Below are positions 37,875 through 46,511 of a stretch of 64,000 nt of DNA, in pieces (the stretch's first letter is position 1; each line of letters opens with the position of its first letter). Origin of the DNA: Cellulomonas cellasea. Lineage in GTDB: Bacteria; Actinomycetota; Actinomycetes; Actinomycetales; Cellulomonadaceae. The stretch lies in assembly GCF_030372105.1 (NCBI RefSeq), contig NZ_JAUDBQ010000013.1, forward strand, positions 1 through 64,000, written 5' to 3'. Both the position numbers and the translations under genes were made by a program. The notes under the pieces are model-generated. The model had not been told where the DNA came from and did no database searches. It saw only the letters and a program-made list of their open reading frames with translations.

Positions 37875-39469
37875 GGCTCGCTCACCACCTGCCGGTCGAC
37901 CCGCACGTCCCACGGGGTGCTGAACACGCCGGGCATCATCAGCGGCACCTCGGCCGCGACGCTCACCTGCGACCGGTCCGGCCCGCCGACGCCCACGTCG
38001 AGCCGCGCGCGCATCCCCGATGGGAAGGCGTCCTCCGCGGCCTGGCGCACCGTCGCGTCGTCGGCGTGCAGCGCCACGGACCGGGCCGCGGCCGAGGCGG
38101 CGTGGCCCGTCCACACGTACGTCATGCCCGTCACGCCGAGCTGCCACAGCAGCGCGCAGACCAGCGCGAGCCACGGCAGGACGCCGAGCAGGTCCACGGA
38201 CGCGGAGCCGGTGTCGTCGCCGCGTCGGGGAGCCCGGCGCGGGCGGCGGCGCGACTCGGCCTCCACCAGCCCGGCGACCTCGTCGGGCCCGGCGGGCTGG
38301 GGGTCGCGGCGCACAGCGCCGATCTCCCGGCCGAACGCCCGCAGCGCCTTCCACCACGCCGCGTCGTCGACCAGCTCGGGCGAGCGCGAGTTCGTGGCCC
38401 GCTCGAGCCGGCGGCCCAGATCCGGCAGGACGGTCTGGAGCAGTGGCGCGGGCGAGATGCGCCGGGCCGTGTCGGGCTGCACCTCGTCCGAGCGGTTGTG
38501 CCGGTTGAGCAGCACGTGCACGTTCTCGGGCTTGCGCACCGCCAGCGACTCCCACCACCCGAGGTTGCGGCGCAGCGCGCGCAGGCTCACCAGGTCGGGG
38601 GTGGCCACGGCGACGACCTCGTCGGCGATCTCCACCACGGCGGCCTGCACGGGCGTCACATGGGCCCCCACGTCGATCACCACCAGGTCGTACTGCTGGC
38701 GCAGCAGCGCGATGATCTGCCGCACGGCGGCGGGGGTCACGTACTCGACCTCGCGCACGTCCTCGGGCGGCAGCAGCAGGTGCAGCCCCGACTCGTGCTC
38801 GAAGACGGCGTCCTGGACGGTGCGCACCGACAAGTCCTGGGAGACCTTCGCCAGGTCCGCCACCGACGAGCGGTACCGGGCGGCGATGAGGCTCGACACG
38901 TCGCCCTTCTCCAGGTCCAGGTCCACCACGAGCACCTTGTGCGCGGGCACCTCGCGGCGGATGTCCCAGCACAGGTGGGTCGCGATCGTCGTGGTCCCCA
39001 CACCGCCCTTCGAGCCCGCGACCGCCACCACAGTGGCCCGGCCGCGCACACTGCCGTCGCCCGATCCGGTGCTGGCCAGCAGCGAGCTCATATGCCGCGA
39101 CCACTCCAGCGCGTTGACCACGCGCTGCTGTACCTCGGCGTAGGACAGCGGGTACGCCACGACGCCGCGCGCCCCCGCGTCCATCGCCGCGGACAACGAC
39201 TCGGGGTCGTTGTCGCTCGAGACCACGAGCGCCACCGACGCCGGACGGCGCAGGCCCAGGTCGCGGATGACCTGGTGCACGGGCTCGGGGCCGAGCTGGT
39301 CGTGGACGAGCACCACCTGCGGCTCATGCGCGAGCACGAGGGCCGTCAGCTCGGTGGTCGTCTCCGCGACCGCCACGATCTCGACGTCGGCGGCCTCCGC
39401 GAGCTGCGCGCGCAGCTCGTAGGCGAGCGACTGGTCGGCACAGCCGATGACGACGATCCCGGCCATCAC
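37871..39469 (-). CDS. TadZ/CpaE-like ParA ATPase fused to a C-terminal TadE-like pseudopilin domain
   Basis: 532 aa with three parts. Residues about 1-125 form a receiver-like domain (VVLVHDQLGPEP) as in TadZ/CpaE. About 140-390 is a ParA/MinD ATPase with deviant Walker A (GSKGGVGTTT, K154) and Walker B-like VVIDVGAH, which places the pilus machine at the pole in known systems. A basic linker (RRRPRRAPRRGDD) leads to a prepilin-like site DTG|SASVD (G421; Asp at +5 in place of Glu), a TM helix (about 428-448) and a TadE-like exported domain (GHAASAAARSVALHADD). The fusion is in one open frame. It overlaps rcpC upstream (GTGA) and tadE downstream. Confidence 0.88.
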   Translation of the reverse strand: MMAGIVVIGCADQSLAYELRAQLAEAADVEIVAVAETTTELTALVLAHEPQVVLVHDQLGPEPVHQVIRDLGLRRPASVALVVSSDNDPESLSAAMDAGARGVVAYPLSYAEVQQRVVNALEWSRHMSSLLASTGSGDGSVRGRATVVAVAGSKGGVGTTTIATHLCWDIRREVPAHKVLVVDLDLEKGDVSSLIAARYRSSVADLAKVSQDLSVRTVQDAVFEHESGLHLLLPPEDVREVEYVTPAAVRQIIALLRQQYDLVVIDVGAHVTPVQAAVVEIADEVVAVATPDLVSLRALRRNLGWWESLAVRKPENVHVLLNRHNRSDEVQPDTARRISPAPLLQTVLPDLGRRLERATNSRSPELVDDAAWWKALRAFGREIGAVRRDPQPAGPDEVAGLVEAESRRRPRRAPRRGDDTGSASVDLLGVLPWLALVCALLWQLGVTGMTYVWTGHAASAAARSVALHADDATVRQAAEDAFPSGMRARLDVGVGGPDRSQVSVAAEVPLMMPGVFSTPWDVRVDRQVVSEP

Positions 39470-40191
39470 TTCGTCCCCTCGGGCACGGCCTGGCCGCCGA
39501 GCCTGCTCGCGTCGAAATCGCCCAGCTCGCCCGTGCGGTCCTCGCCCGTCCCGGTGGGCAGCCCCACGAGGCGCACCTCCTCGGCGAACGCGGACGCGTA
39601 CGTGACCGCGAGCGCGTCATTCGGCTCCAGCGCGAGGGTCACGGGGACCACGCGCTGCTGGCCCGTGGAGCTCAGCTCGTCGACCTGGACCTGGCTGCCG
39701 CGCACCGAGACGACGCGCACGTTCTGCACGAGCACGCGCACCTGCTTGGGCAGGCCCGGCACGTCGGAGAACACCGCGTAGATGTCGACGAAGTCGCCGG
39801 GCTTGACCCGGTCGGCGATGCCTGTGACCTCGTCCACCTTGATCGCGATCTCGCGCTCAGTGGGGCTCAGGTCGGACTTCGGCACGAGCATGTCGCTCGT
39901 GAGCATCGTGCCCTCCACGAGGTTGGTCCCCACTCGGCGGCCCACCAGCTCCTCCGCGGTGACCTGGGCCGACGACGACAGCCAGCGCGCCGGCACCTCG
40001 TCGGCCACGAGGTCCTCCTCGGTGAGCGCGGCGTAGGCGGGCACGGCCCCGGACGTGCGGTACACGGTGGCCATCGACCCGACCTGGCTGGACACCGAGC
40101 CGACGTAGCCCGCGATGACCACGAACACGACGACCGCCAGCAGGGCGGACAACAGGACGAACAGCACTCCTCGGCGCTGACGGGGGTTCAC
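39466..40191 (-). CDS. cpaB: RcpC/CpaB Flp pilus assembly protein with SAF domain
   Basis: A 241-aa protein. An N-terminal TM (VLFVLLSALLAVVVFVVIAGYV) is followed by a SAF domain (AVPAYAALTEEDLVADEVPARWL, GRRVGTNLVEGTML) and the RcpC C-terminal beta domain (DRVKPGDFVDIYAVF, VQNVRVVSV). It is exported and membrane-anchored, and known members help pilus assembly, possibly by wall or secretin contact. The start GTG at 40191 overlaps the stop of the zinc-ribbon gene (GTGA). Confidence 0.92.
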   Translation of the reverse strand: MNPRQRRGVLFVLLSALLAVVVFVVIAGYVGSVSSQVGSMATVYRTSGAVPAYAALTEEDLVADEVPARWLSSSAQVTAEELVGRRVGTNLVEGTMLTSDMLVPKSDLSPTEREIAIKVDEVTGIADRVKPGDFVDIYAVFSDVPGLPKQVRVLVQNVRVVSVRGSQVQVDELSSTGQQRVVPVTLALEPNDALAVTYASAFAEEVRLVGLPTGTGEDRTGELGDFDASRLGGQAVPEGTK

Positions 40192-41027
40192 AGCGGTGCT
40201 CCTAGCGGCTCGGGGACGACGACGGGGGCGGCCTCGACGTCGACGGGACGCACGCGGCAGTAGGGGCAGTGGCGGCGTGCGATGACGGCCTGGCACACGG
40301 CGCACCGGGTGAGCCGTGCGCCATCGGGCGCGGCGAGGCGCTGATCGGCGGGGAGCGCGAACAGCTCGACGGCGCGCGCGTGGCCGAACCGCCCGATGGC
40401 GTCCAGCACCAGGCCGTGCAGCTCCACGCACTCCGCCGCGCCGGAGACGCCCAGCGCGGTGCGGAGCACCACGTCGGGCAGGCCGGGGGCCGCGCTGTAG
40501 AGCGCCTCGCGGGCCGGGGCCTCAGGCTCGGCGGGCGGCGTCTCACCGGCGGTCAGCACCCCCGGCGTCGGGGCGACGGACACGACGAAGCCGGGGCCGC
40601 CGGGCAGCATGCTGCGCGCGTGCTGCCCGAGGCTCGGCGACGGGTTCTCCAGGCGGGCGACACTGGGCGTCCACGCCCCGCTCCACGTGCGCCGGGCGAG
40701 GTCCTCGACGGCGTCGGGCAGCAGCCCGGCGTCGAGGCGCGCCGCGGCGGCGTGCAACGCCAGCACCACCAGCGTCGCGGGGCCGTGGGGCAGCGCGAGC
40801 CACGCCACGGAGGGGCCGGTGTCGGCGAGCAGCGCGGCGTGCCGGCGCAGCACCGCGTCGTGGCGGGCCTCGCCGAGCAGCAACACATGGGTGGTCCCAC
40901 GCGGCAGCGCCTGAGGGAGTGCTGTGATGTCTGCGGGGGCGGCGAGCACCACCTGCGCGTCGCCGACGAGGGCGCGGACTCCGTCGGTGGGCTCGACGAG
41001 AACACCCACCGTGACCTGCTGAGACAA
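40188..41027 (-). CDS. First gene of the Tad operon: unknown protein with C-terminal zinc ribbon
   Basis: 279 aa, unrecognised. The N-terminal ~110 residues look like a small alpha/beta Rossmann-type domain (TVGVLVEPTDGVRALVGDAQVVLAA, THVLLLGEARHDAVLRRH, PHGPATLVVLALHAAAARL), perhaps receiver-like. The middle is Pro/Ala-rich. The C-terminus has CAVCQAVIARRHCPYCR, a CxxC-x8-CxxC zinc ribbon. The TTG at 41027 is chosen because AGGAGC lies 6 bases before it and no ATG or GTG fits. It is cytosolic with no signal or TM. It is followed by rcpC with 4-bp overlap, so it may be an assembly or regulatory subunit. Confidence 0.7.
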   Translation of the reverse strand: MSQQVTVGVLVEPTDGVRALVGDAQVVLAAPADITALPQALPRGTTHVLLLGEARHDAVLRRHAALLADTGPSVAWLALPHGPATLVVLALHAAAARLDAGLLPDAVEDLARRTWSGAWTPSVARLENPSPSLGQHARSMLPGGPGFVVSVAPTPGVLTAGETPPAEPEAPAREALYSAAPGLPDVVLRTALGVSGAAECVELHGLVLDAIGRFGHARAVELFALPADQRLAAPDGARLTRCAVCQAVIARRHCPYCRVRPVDVEAAPVVVPEPLGAPL

Positions 41028-41185
41028 GCGACCGCTCCTGACTTGTGGACCTCGGTCATGATTCGATGCCGGGGGCGTGGATGCACGGCGAGACGGAGGA
41101 ATCCCCCGTATGGCCGCACCCCCGTCAGCCGCGGGAGTGGACATCTGACACGAATGCCCACATCGCGCCACACCTCGGAGGAACC

Positions 41186-41554
41186 GTGACCAACCCCGTC
41201 GTCCCGCTGTCGATCGACGGGCGGGTCGTCGCCCAGGGCGAGGTCGCCGACACCTGGGCGCGGCGCCTGAGAGGCCTGCTCGGCCGTCGCCCGTTGCCCG
41301 AGGCCCTGGTGCTGAGGCCGGAGAACTCGGTGCACGGCATCGGCATGCGGGAGCCGCTCGACGTGGCGGTGCTCGCGGCGGACGGCGCCGTGCTCGCGAC
41401 CACCGTGCTGCGCCCATGGCGCGCGACGGCCCCGGTGCGCGGTGGGCACGCGGTGCTCGAGGCGCCGGTGGGCAGCTTCGCCCGCTGGGGGCTGCGCGCG
41501 GGGAGCGTCGTCACGCTCGGCGTCCCTGCCGAGCGTGCCGCACCCCAAGAGTGA
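41186..41554 (+). CDS. DUF192 family protein
   Basis: A 122-aa protein. The family core NSVHGIGMREPLDVAVLAADG and the preceding ARRLRGLLGRRPLPEALVL are present. DUF192 proteins are small beta-barrels, often secreted, with unknown function; this one lacks a signal peptide. The GTG at 41186 follows GGAGGA. It is divergent from the Tad operon across 158 bases, and DUF192 genes are frequent companions of Tad loci in actinobacteria, so a role in pilus biology is possible. Confidence 0.85.
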   Translation: MTNPVVPLSIDGRVVAQGEVADTWARRLRGLLGRRPLPEALVLRPENSVHGIGMREPLDVAVLAADGAVLATTVLRPWRATAPVRGGHAVLEAPVGSFARWGLRAGSVVTLGVPAERAAPQE

Positions 41555-41762
41555 CCCATCACGGTTCCAGCCTGGTGGACCACGGGGCGCATCGCCGTAG
41601 GCCCCCGGGCCCAGCCCGAGGCCCAGCAGGGCGCCTGGATTTGAGGCACGGGGCCTAGTGCGGGGCGCGCCGGCCGGAGGCTCTGGGGTCGACGCGGGCG
41701 GCTCGCCCGCCCCGCCGGAAAAGGCTTCGGGCGTGTGGGCGCCTGCCCGTACGGTGGCCGAC

Positions 41763-43595
41763 GTGCGTCAACTGCCCGTGCCCGATCCCGGCACCCCTCC
41801 GCTCTCCTCCCCTGCGGCCTTCCTCTGGTGGGTCGCACGGCGGCAGGCGGGCCTGCTGACGGCTGGCGTCGCCGTCGGGATCGTCGGGGCGGTCGCGGCA
41901 GCTGTCATGCCGTACCTGGTGGGCCAGATCGTCGACGGAGGGCTCGAGGACGGCCTGGGCGCGGAGCTGTGGAAGGGCTGCGCGGTGCTCGCCGCCGTCG
42001 GCCTGGTCCAACTCGTCGCGAACGTGTGGGGGCACCGCCTGGACGTCGAGAACTGGCTGCGCTCGGCCTACCGCACCTCCCAGCTCGTGGGGCACCACGT
42101 GACCCGCACCGGCGACCGGGTCACCGCCGAGCTGCCCACCGGCGAGGTCGTGGCCACCGTCGCCACCGACAGCCACTGGCTCGGCGAGCTGTACGCCAAC
42201 ACGGCACGGGCCATCGGCTCGGTGGCCGCCTACGCGGTGATCGCCGTGGTGCTGATGCGCACGTCCACCCCGCTGGGGCTGCTCGTGCTGCTCGGACTGC
42301 CCGTCGTCGTCGTCTCCCTGGCATTCCTGGTCAAGCCGCTGCAACGACGCCAGCTCGCCCAGCGCGAGGCCCAGGGGCGGCTCACGACCCTGGGGGCCGA
42401 CACCGTCTCCGGGCTGCGCATCCTGCGCGGCATCGGCGGCGAGGAGGTCTTCGCCGGGCGTTACCGCGCGCAGTCCCAGCGGGTCCGCATAGCCGGCGTG
42501 CACGTCGCGCAGACGCAGTCGCTGCTCGACGCGCTGCAGACGCTGCTGCCCGGAGCCTTCCTCGCGATCGTCGTGTGGATGGGCTCCCACCTGGCCATCG
42601 CCGGCGAGATCACCACCGGGCAGCTCGTGGCGTGCTACGGCTTCGCCGCGTACCTCACCCAGCCGCTGTGGACCGCCGTCGAGATGATGCGGATCGTCAC
42701 GCGCGTGGTGGTCGGCACCCGCAAGATGCTCGCGGTGCTCCGCGTTCCCGCCGTCGCCGACAGCGTGGGCACGGGCGACGACGCGGGCCACGGCGCGGCG
42801 AGCCCGGGGCCCGGCGACGAGATCGTCGACGAGGCCAGTGGGCTCACCGTGCGGCCCGGCCTGCTGCTGGCGCTGGTGAGCGCCGACCCTGACGAGTCGG
42901 CGGCGCTCGCGCTGCGGATCGGCCGGTTCGGCGCCCCCGACGCCGCCGAGTCCGGGACGCGGCCGGCCGTGCGCTGGGGCGGAGCCGCGCTCGACGACCT
43001 GCCCCTGGCCGAGGTCCGCGAGCGCATCGTCGTCGCGGAGTCCACCCCCACCCTGTTCACCGGCCCCCTCGCCGAGGAGCTCGACGTGCGCGGCCGCGCC
43101 ACCGAGGCCGACATGCTCGCCGCGCTGCACGTGGCCGACGCCGCGGACGTTCTCGACTCCGTGCCCGGCGGCCTCGCCGGCGAGGTCGAGGAGAAGGGCC
43201 GCTCCCTGTCAGGCGGCCAACGGCAGCGGGTCGCCCTCGCGAGGGCGCTGCTCACCGAGGCGGAGGTGCTCGTGCTCGTCGAGCCCACCAGCGCCGTCGA
43301 CGCGCACACCGAGTCCCGGATCGCGCAACGCCTCGCGCGCGCCCGCGCCGGCCGCACCACAGTGCTGGTCACCGCGAGCCCCCTGGTGCTCGACGTGGCC
43401 GACGAGGTCGCTCTGCTCGTCGACGGGCGCCTCGTCGCCCGGGGCCGCCACCGCGAGCTGATGGACGGCCACGACTCCGCCGCGCAGGCCTACCGCGCCG
43501 TCGTCTCCCGCACCTCGGGCGAGGACGCCGCCCACCCCACCACGACCGGCGTCGCGCCGACCAAGGAGGACAGCCGTGAAGCTGCCCGTCGCTGA
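41763..43595 (+). CDS. ABC exporter half-transporter with degenerate ATP site (subunit A)
   Basis: 611 aa: an ABC_membrane domain with about six TM helices and a C-terminal nucleotide-binding domain. The C-loop LSGGQ (482-486) is canonical. The Walker A position (about 369-378) reads VSADPDESAA, with no P-loop Lys. Walker B reads VLVLVE, with V506 in place of Asp. The Q-loop and H-loop also lack Gln and His (VTASP, A538). It should therefore bind ATP poorly and lend its LSGGQ to the partner encoded next. The GTG at 41763 has TACGGT ending 7 bases upstream. The gene overlaps the next one by 20 bases. Its substrate is unknown. Confidence 0.9.
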   Translation: MRQLPVPDPGTPPLSSPAAFLWWVARRQAGLLTAGVAVGIVGAVAAAVMPYLVGQIVDGGLEDGLGAELWKGCAVLAAVGLVQLVANVWGHRLDVENWLRSAYRTSQLVGHHVTRTGDRVTAELPTGEVVATVATDSHWLGELYANTARAIGSVAAYAVIAVVLMRTSTPLGLLVLLGLPVVVVSLAFLVKPLQRRQLAQREAQGRLTTLGADTVSGLRILRGIGGEEVFAGRYRAQSQRVRIAGVHVAQTQSLLDALQTLLPGAFLAIVVWMGSHLAIAGEITTGQLVACYGFAAYLTQPLWTAVEMMRIVTRVVVGTRKMLAVLRVPAVADSVGTGDDAGHGAASPGPGDEIVDEASGLTVRPGLLLALVSADPDESAALALRIGRFGAPDAAESGTRPAVRWGGAALDDLPLAEVRERIVVAESTPTLFTGPLAEELDVRGRATEADMLAALHVADAADVLDSVPGGLAGEVEEKGRSLSGGQRQRVALARALLTEAEVLVLVEPTSAVDAHTESRIAQRLARARAGRTTVLVTASPLVLDVADEVALLVDGRLVARGRHRELMDGHDSAAQAYRAVVSRTSGEDAAHPTTTGVAPTKEDSREAARR

Positions 43596-45309
43596 CGGAC
43601 CCACGCTGCGCCGCCACACCGGCCGGCTGCTCGGCCAGCACCGCCGCGCGCTGCTCTGGGTGGTGCTGCTCAACGCCCTGGCCGCGAGCGCCGGGCTGGC
43701 CGGCCCGTGGCTGCTCGGCCGGCTGGTCGACGCCGTGTCCGAGGGCGCCGACGGCGCCTACGTCAACCGCACCGTCGCCGTGCTGGCGATCGCCGTGCTC
43801 GCGCAGACCGGGCTCGTCCGGTACGCGCAGCGCTCCGCGATGGTGCTCGGCGAGACGGTCTTCGCGGAGCTCCGCGAGGAGTTCCTCACCACCGTCACGC
43901 GGCTGCCGCTGTCCACGGTGGAGCGGGCCGGGACGGGCGACCTGGTCTCGCGCACCACCACCGACATCGACCGGGTGCAGCACACCGTCCGGTTCGGCGT
44001 CCCCCGGGTGCTGGTGACGGTCGTGACGATCGTGCTGACGGTCGTCGCGGCGCTGGCCACCAACCTGCTGGTCGCCGTCGCGCTGTTCGCCGGCGCCCCG
44101 GTGCTCCTCGCGGTGTGCCGCTGGTACCTGCGCCGGGCCACCCCGGCCTATCTGGCCGAGGGCGCGTCCTACGCCACGATCAGCGGCTCCATCACCGAGT
44201 CGGTGGAGGGGGCGCGCACCATCGACGCGCTCGGGCTCGGGGCGCGCCGACGGGCCCGGCTCAACCGGGACATCGGCACGGCCTTCGAGGCGGAGAAGCG
44301 CACGCTGTGGCTGCGCACCATCCTGTTCCCCGGCATCGACCTCGCGTTCCTGCTGCCCGTGGTGGGGGTGCTCGCCTGGGGCGCCCACCTGATCTCGACG
44401 GGCCAGGCGACCGTCGGCGCGGTCACCACGATCGCGCTGTACGCGGTGCAGGTCATCCGGCCCATCGGCGAGCTGATCTTCTGGCTCGACGAGATCCAGG
44501 TGGGCGCCACGTCGCTCGCGCGCATCGTGGGCGTCGCGGACGTCCCCCCGGACCGCCAGCGCGGCGAGGACCAGCCGGTCGACGAGCACCTGGTCGGCCG
44601 AGGGGTGCGCTACGCCTACCGCGAGGGCCATGACGTGCTGCACGGCGTCGACCTCGACCTGCGGGTCGGCGAGCGGCTCGCCGTCGTCGGCCCGTCGGGC
44701 GCCGGCAAGTCGACGCTCGGCCGCATGCTCGCGGGGGTGCACCCGCCCACCGGCGGCTCCGTGAGCGTCGGCGGGGTGCCGCTCGTGGAACTGCCGCTCG
44801 ACGCGTTGCGCGGCCACGTCGCGCTCGTCACCCAGGAGCACCACGTCTTCGTCGGCACCATCGCCGAGAACCTGCGCCTCGCGGCGGACGACGCCGACGA
44901 CGACGCCCTCGAGCGGGCGCTGCGGGCCGTGGACGCCTGGGACTGGGTCGAGGCCCTGCCCGACGGGCTCGGCACGGTGGTCGGCTCGGGCGGGACGTCC
45001 CTGACACCCGCGCAGGCCCAGCAGATGGCCCTCGCGCGGCTGGTGCTGCTCGACCCCCACACCCTGGTGCTCGACGAGGCGACGTCACTGCTGGACCCGC
45101 GCGCGGCCCGCCACCTGGAGCGGTCGCTGTCCGCGGTGCTCGAGGGGCGCACCGTCGTGGCCATCGCGCACCGCCTGCACACCGCGCACGACGCGGACCG
45201 GGTGGCGGTGGTCGACAGCGGCCGCATCACCGAGATCGGCTCACATGACGAGCTGGTCGCGGCGGGCGGCGAGTACGCGGCGTTGTGGCGCTCCTGGCAG
45301 AGCGACTGA
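43576..45309 (+). CDS. ABC exporter half-transporter with canonical Walker motifs (subunit B)
   Basis: A 577-aa partner of the preceding protein. Six TM helices are followed by a nucleotide-binding domain with Walker A GPSGAGKST (372-380), Q-loop VTQEHH, Walker B LVLDEATS (D500, E501) and H-loop AIAHR (H532). Its C-loop reads LTPAQ (476-480) in place of LSGGQ. The only complete ATP site would combine its Walker motifs with the LSGGQ of subunit A. The GTG at 43576 has GGAGGA upstream and overlaps the previous gene. The last codons are part of a tandem 19-bp repeat. Confidence 0.92.
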   Translation: MKLPVADGPTLRRHTGRLLGQHRRALLWVVLLNALAASAGLAGPWLLGRLVDAVSEGADGAYVNRTVAVLAIAVLAQTGLVRYAQRSAMVLGETVFAELREEFLTTVTRLPLSTVERAGTGDLVSRTTTDIDRVQHTVRFGVPRVLVTVVTIVLTVVAALATNLLVAVALFAGAPVLLAVCRWYLRRATPAYLAEGASYATISGSITESVEGARTIDALGLGARRRARLNRDIGTAFEAEKRTLWLRTILFPGIDLAFLLPVVGVLAWGAHLISTGQATVGAVTTIALYAVQVIRPIGELIFWLDEIQVGATSLARIVGVADVPPDRQRGEDQPVDEHLVGRGVRYAYREGHDVLHGVDLDLRVGERLAVVGPSGAGKSTLGRMLAGVHPPTGGSVSVGGVPLVELPLDALRGHVALVTQEHHVFVGTIAENLRLAADDADDDALERALRAVDAWDWVEALPDGLGTVVGSGGTSLTPAQAQQMALARLVLLDPHTLVLDEATSLLDPRAARHLERSLSAVLEGRTVVAIAHRLHTAHDADRVAVVDSGRITEIGSHDELVAAGGEYAALWRSWQSD

Positions 45310-45347
45310 CTCCTGGCGGAGCGACTGACTCTTGGCAGAGCGACTGA
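45291..45347 (+). repeat. Three 19-bp tandem repeats over the stop codon of the ABC gene
   Basis: Units at 45291-45309, 45310-45328 and 45329-45347 share ctcctggcagagcgactga, with one change in each later copy. The first unit encodes the C-terminal SWQSD and stop; the other two are noncoding. The unit length is not a multiple of three, so loss or gain leaves the protein intact only because the stop lies in unit 1. Confidence 0.95.
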
Positions 45348-45380
45348 GCGGGTCCCCGTGCGTGTGGCGCGGGGCCTCGC

Positions 45381-45989
45381 TCAGACGGGCACGTCGGTGA
45401 GGCGCCCCAGGTACGTCACGTCGGCATCGCTCGCCGCCTCGATCCGGTGGAAGCCGAGCCGGGCGTAGAACCGCTGCGCGCCGAGGTTCTCCGCCGCGAC
45501 GCCCAGGTGCACGGCGGCGACGCCCCGCTCGGCGAGCGCGCCGAGGAAGGCCCGCATCAGCTCACGCCCGTGGCCCGCGCCCTGGTGCTCCGGCAGCAGG
45601 TCGATGTGCAGGTGCGCCGGGTAGTCGGCGAGCGCCTCGCGCACGTTCTGCTCGGGGTGGTGGAGCTGGTCGACCAGCCTGTCCTCGGCCGTGGCCGGCT
45701 CGTCCACCCGGGGGTGGCGCGCGGCGACGAGCGGAAGCCAGTGCCGGCGGTACGCGGCCGCCCACCCCTGCGTGTCGGCGGTGCCGAGCACGTAGCCCAC
45801 GGCGCGGTCGCCGTCGTCGAGCACGAACGCGAGCTCGGGCTCCAGGTGCAGGTAGGGCCCGGCGTAGACGTCCGGCAGCAGGTCGTCGTCGCTGTACCAC
45901 CCGCGAGCATCCGACCCCGCGGCGCCCGTGCGCACACACACGTCGTACACGTCCTGCCGGTCGAAAGGCTCATACGACCTGACGAACAC
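45381..45989 (-). CDS. GNAT family N-acetyltransferase
   Basis: A 202-aa acyl-CoA-dependent acetyltransferase. The acetyl-CoA pyrophosphate loop is LLPEHQGAGHGRELM and later strands contain VHLGVAAENLGAQRFYARLGF. The extended loop region with GPYLHLEPELAFVLDD and YRRHWLPLVAARHP resembles the GNAT domain attached to some O-GlcNAcase-like proteins, but the substrate cannot be told. The ATG at 45989 opens with FVRSYEPFDRQDVYDVC. It is isolated and convergent with the ABC genes. Confidence 0.88.
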   Translation of the reverse strand: MFVRSYEPFDRQDVYDVCVRTGAAGSDARGWYSDDDLLPDVYAGPYLHLEPELAFVLDDGDRAVGYVLGTADTQGWAAAYRRHWLPLVAARHPRVDEPATAEDRLVDQLHHPEQNVREALADYPAHLHIDLLPEHQGAGHGRELMRAFLGALAERGVAAVHLGVAAENLGAQRFYARLGFHRIEAASDADVTYLGRLTDVPV

Positions 45990-46082
45990 GCGGTCTCCTT
46001 CGACGGTGCGACGCCGGGACCTGGACCCAGCGCTGCGAGTATGCCCGTGACAGACCCCCCTGCGGTAGCGAATCCTGGACGC

Positions 46083-46511
46083 ATGTTCGGATCACGTCGG
46101 CTGCGCGGTGGCGCCACGCTCATGCCCGAGGCGCTCGCGTGGCGTTTCTCGCGCTCCAGCGGGCCCGGCGGCCAGTCGGTGAACACCGCCGACTCGCGGG
46201 TCGAGCTGTCGGTGGACCTCACAGCGATCGCCTGGACGAGCCCCGCCCAGCTCGAGCGGGTGCGCGAGCGGCTGGCCACCCGGTTGGACGACGACGTGCT
46301 CACCGTCGCCGCGTCGGAGCACCGCTCCCAGCTGCGCAACCGCGAGGCCGCGCTGGCCCGGGCGCAGGCCCTGCTGGACGACGCGCTCGCGCCACCTCCG
46401 CCACCGCGCCGCCCGACGCGGGCCAGCCGCGCCTCGCGGCAGCGCCGCGCCCAGGGCGAGCAGCGCCGGCGCGCGGTCAAGGAGCTGCGGAGGCGCCCGT
46501 CTGCTGGGTGA
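46083..46511 (+). CDS. arfB: ArfB-like peptidyl-tRNA hydrolase (ribosome rescue)
   Basis: A 142-aa release-factor-like protein. The catalytic loop SSGPGGQSVNTADSRVEL carries the GGQ that hydrolyses peptidyl-tRNA on stalled ribosomes, and the body (AQLERVRERLATRL through LTVAASEHRSQLRNREAAL) matches the family. A Lys/Arg-rich C-terminal tail, as in ArfB, would enter the empty mRNA channel. The ATG at 46083 is a reasonable start; the upstream in-frame region is not conserved-looking. It converges with and overlaps SURF1 by 35 bases. Confidence 0.9.
   Translation: MFGSRRLRGGATLMPEALAWRFSRSSGPGGQSVNTADSRVELSVDLTAIAWTSPAQLERVRERLATRLDDDVLTVAASEHRSQLRNREAALARAQALLDDALAPPPPPRRPTRASRASRQRRAQGEQRRRAVKELRRRPSAG

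Noticed and set aside
41763-43595. ABC subunit A as a pseudogene
   Set aside because: The frame is intact, LSGGQ is perfect and the losses match those of its partner, so it is a specialised subunit.
45291-45347. CRISPR-like repeat
   Set aside because: The units are directly adjacent with no spacers and cover the end of a coding gene.
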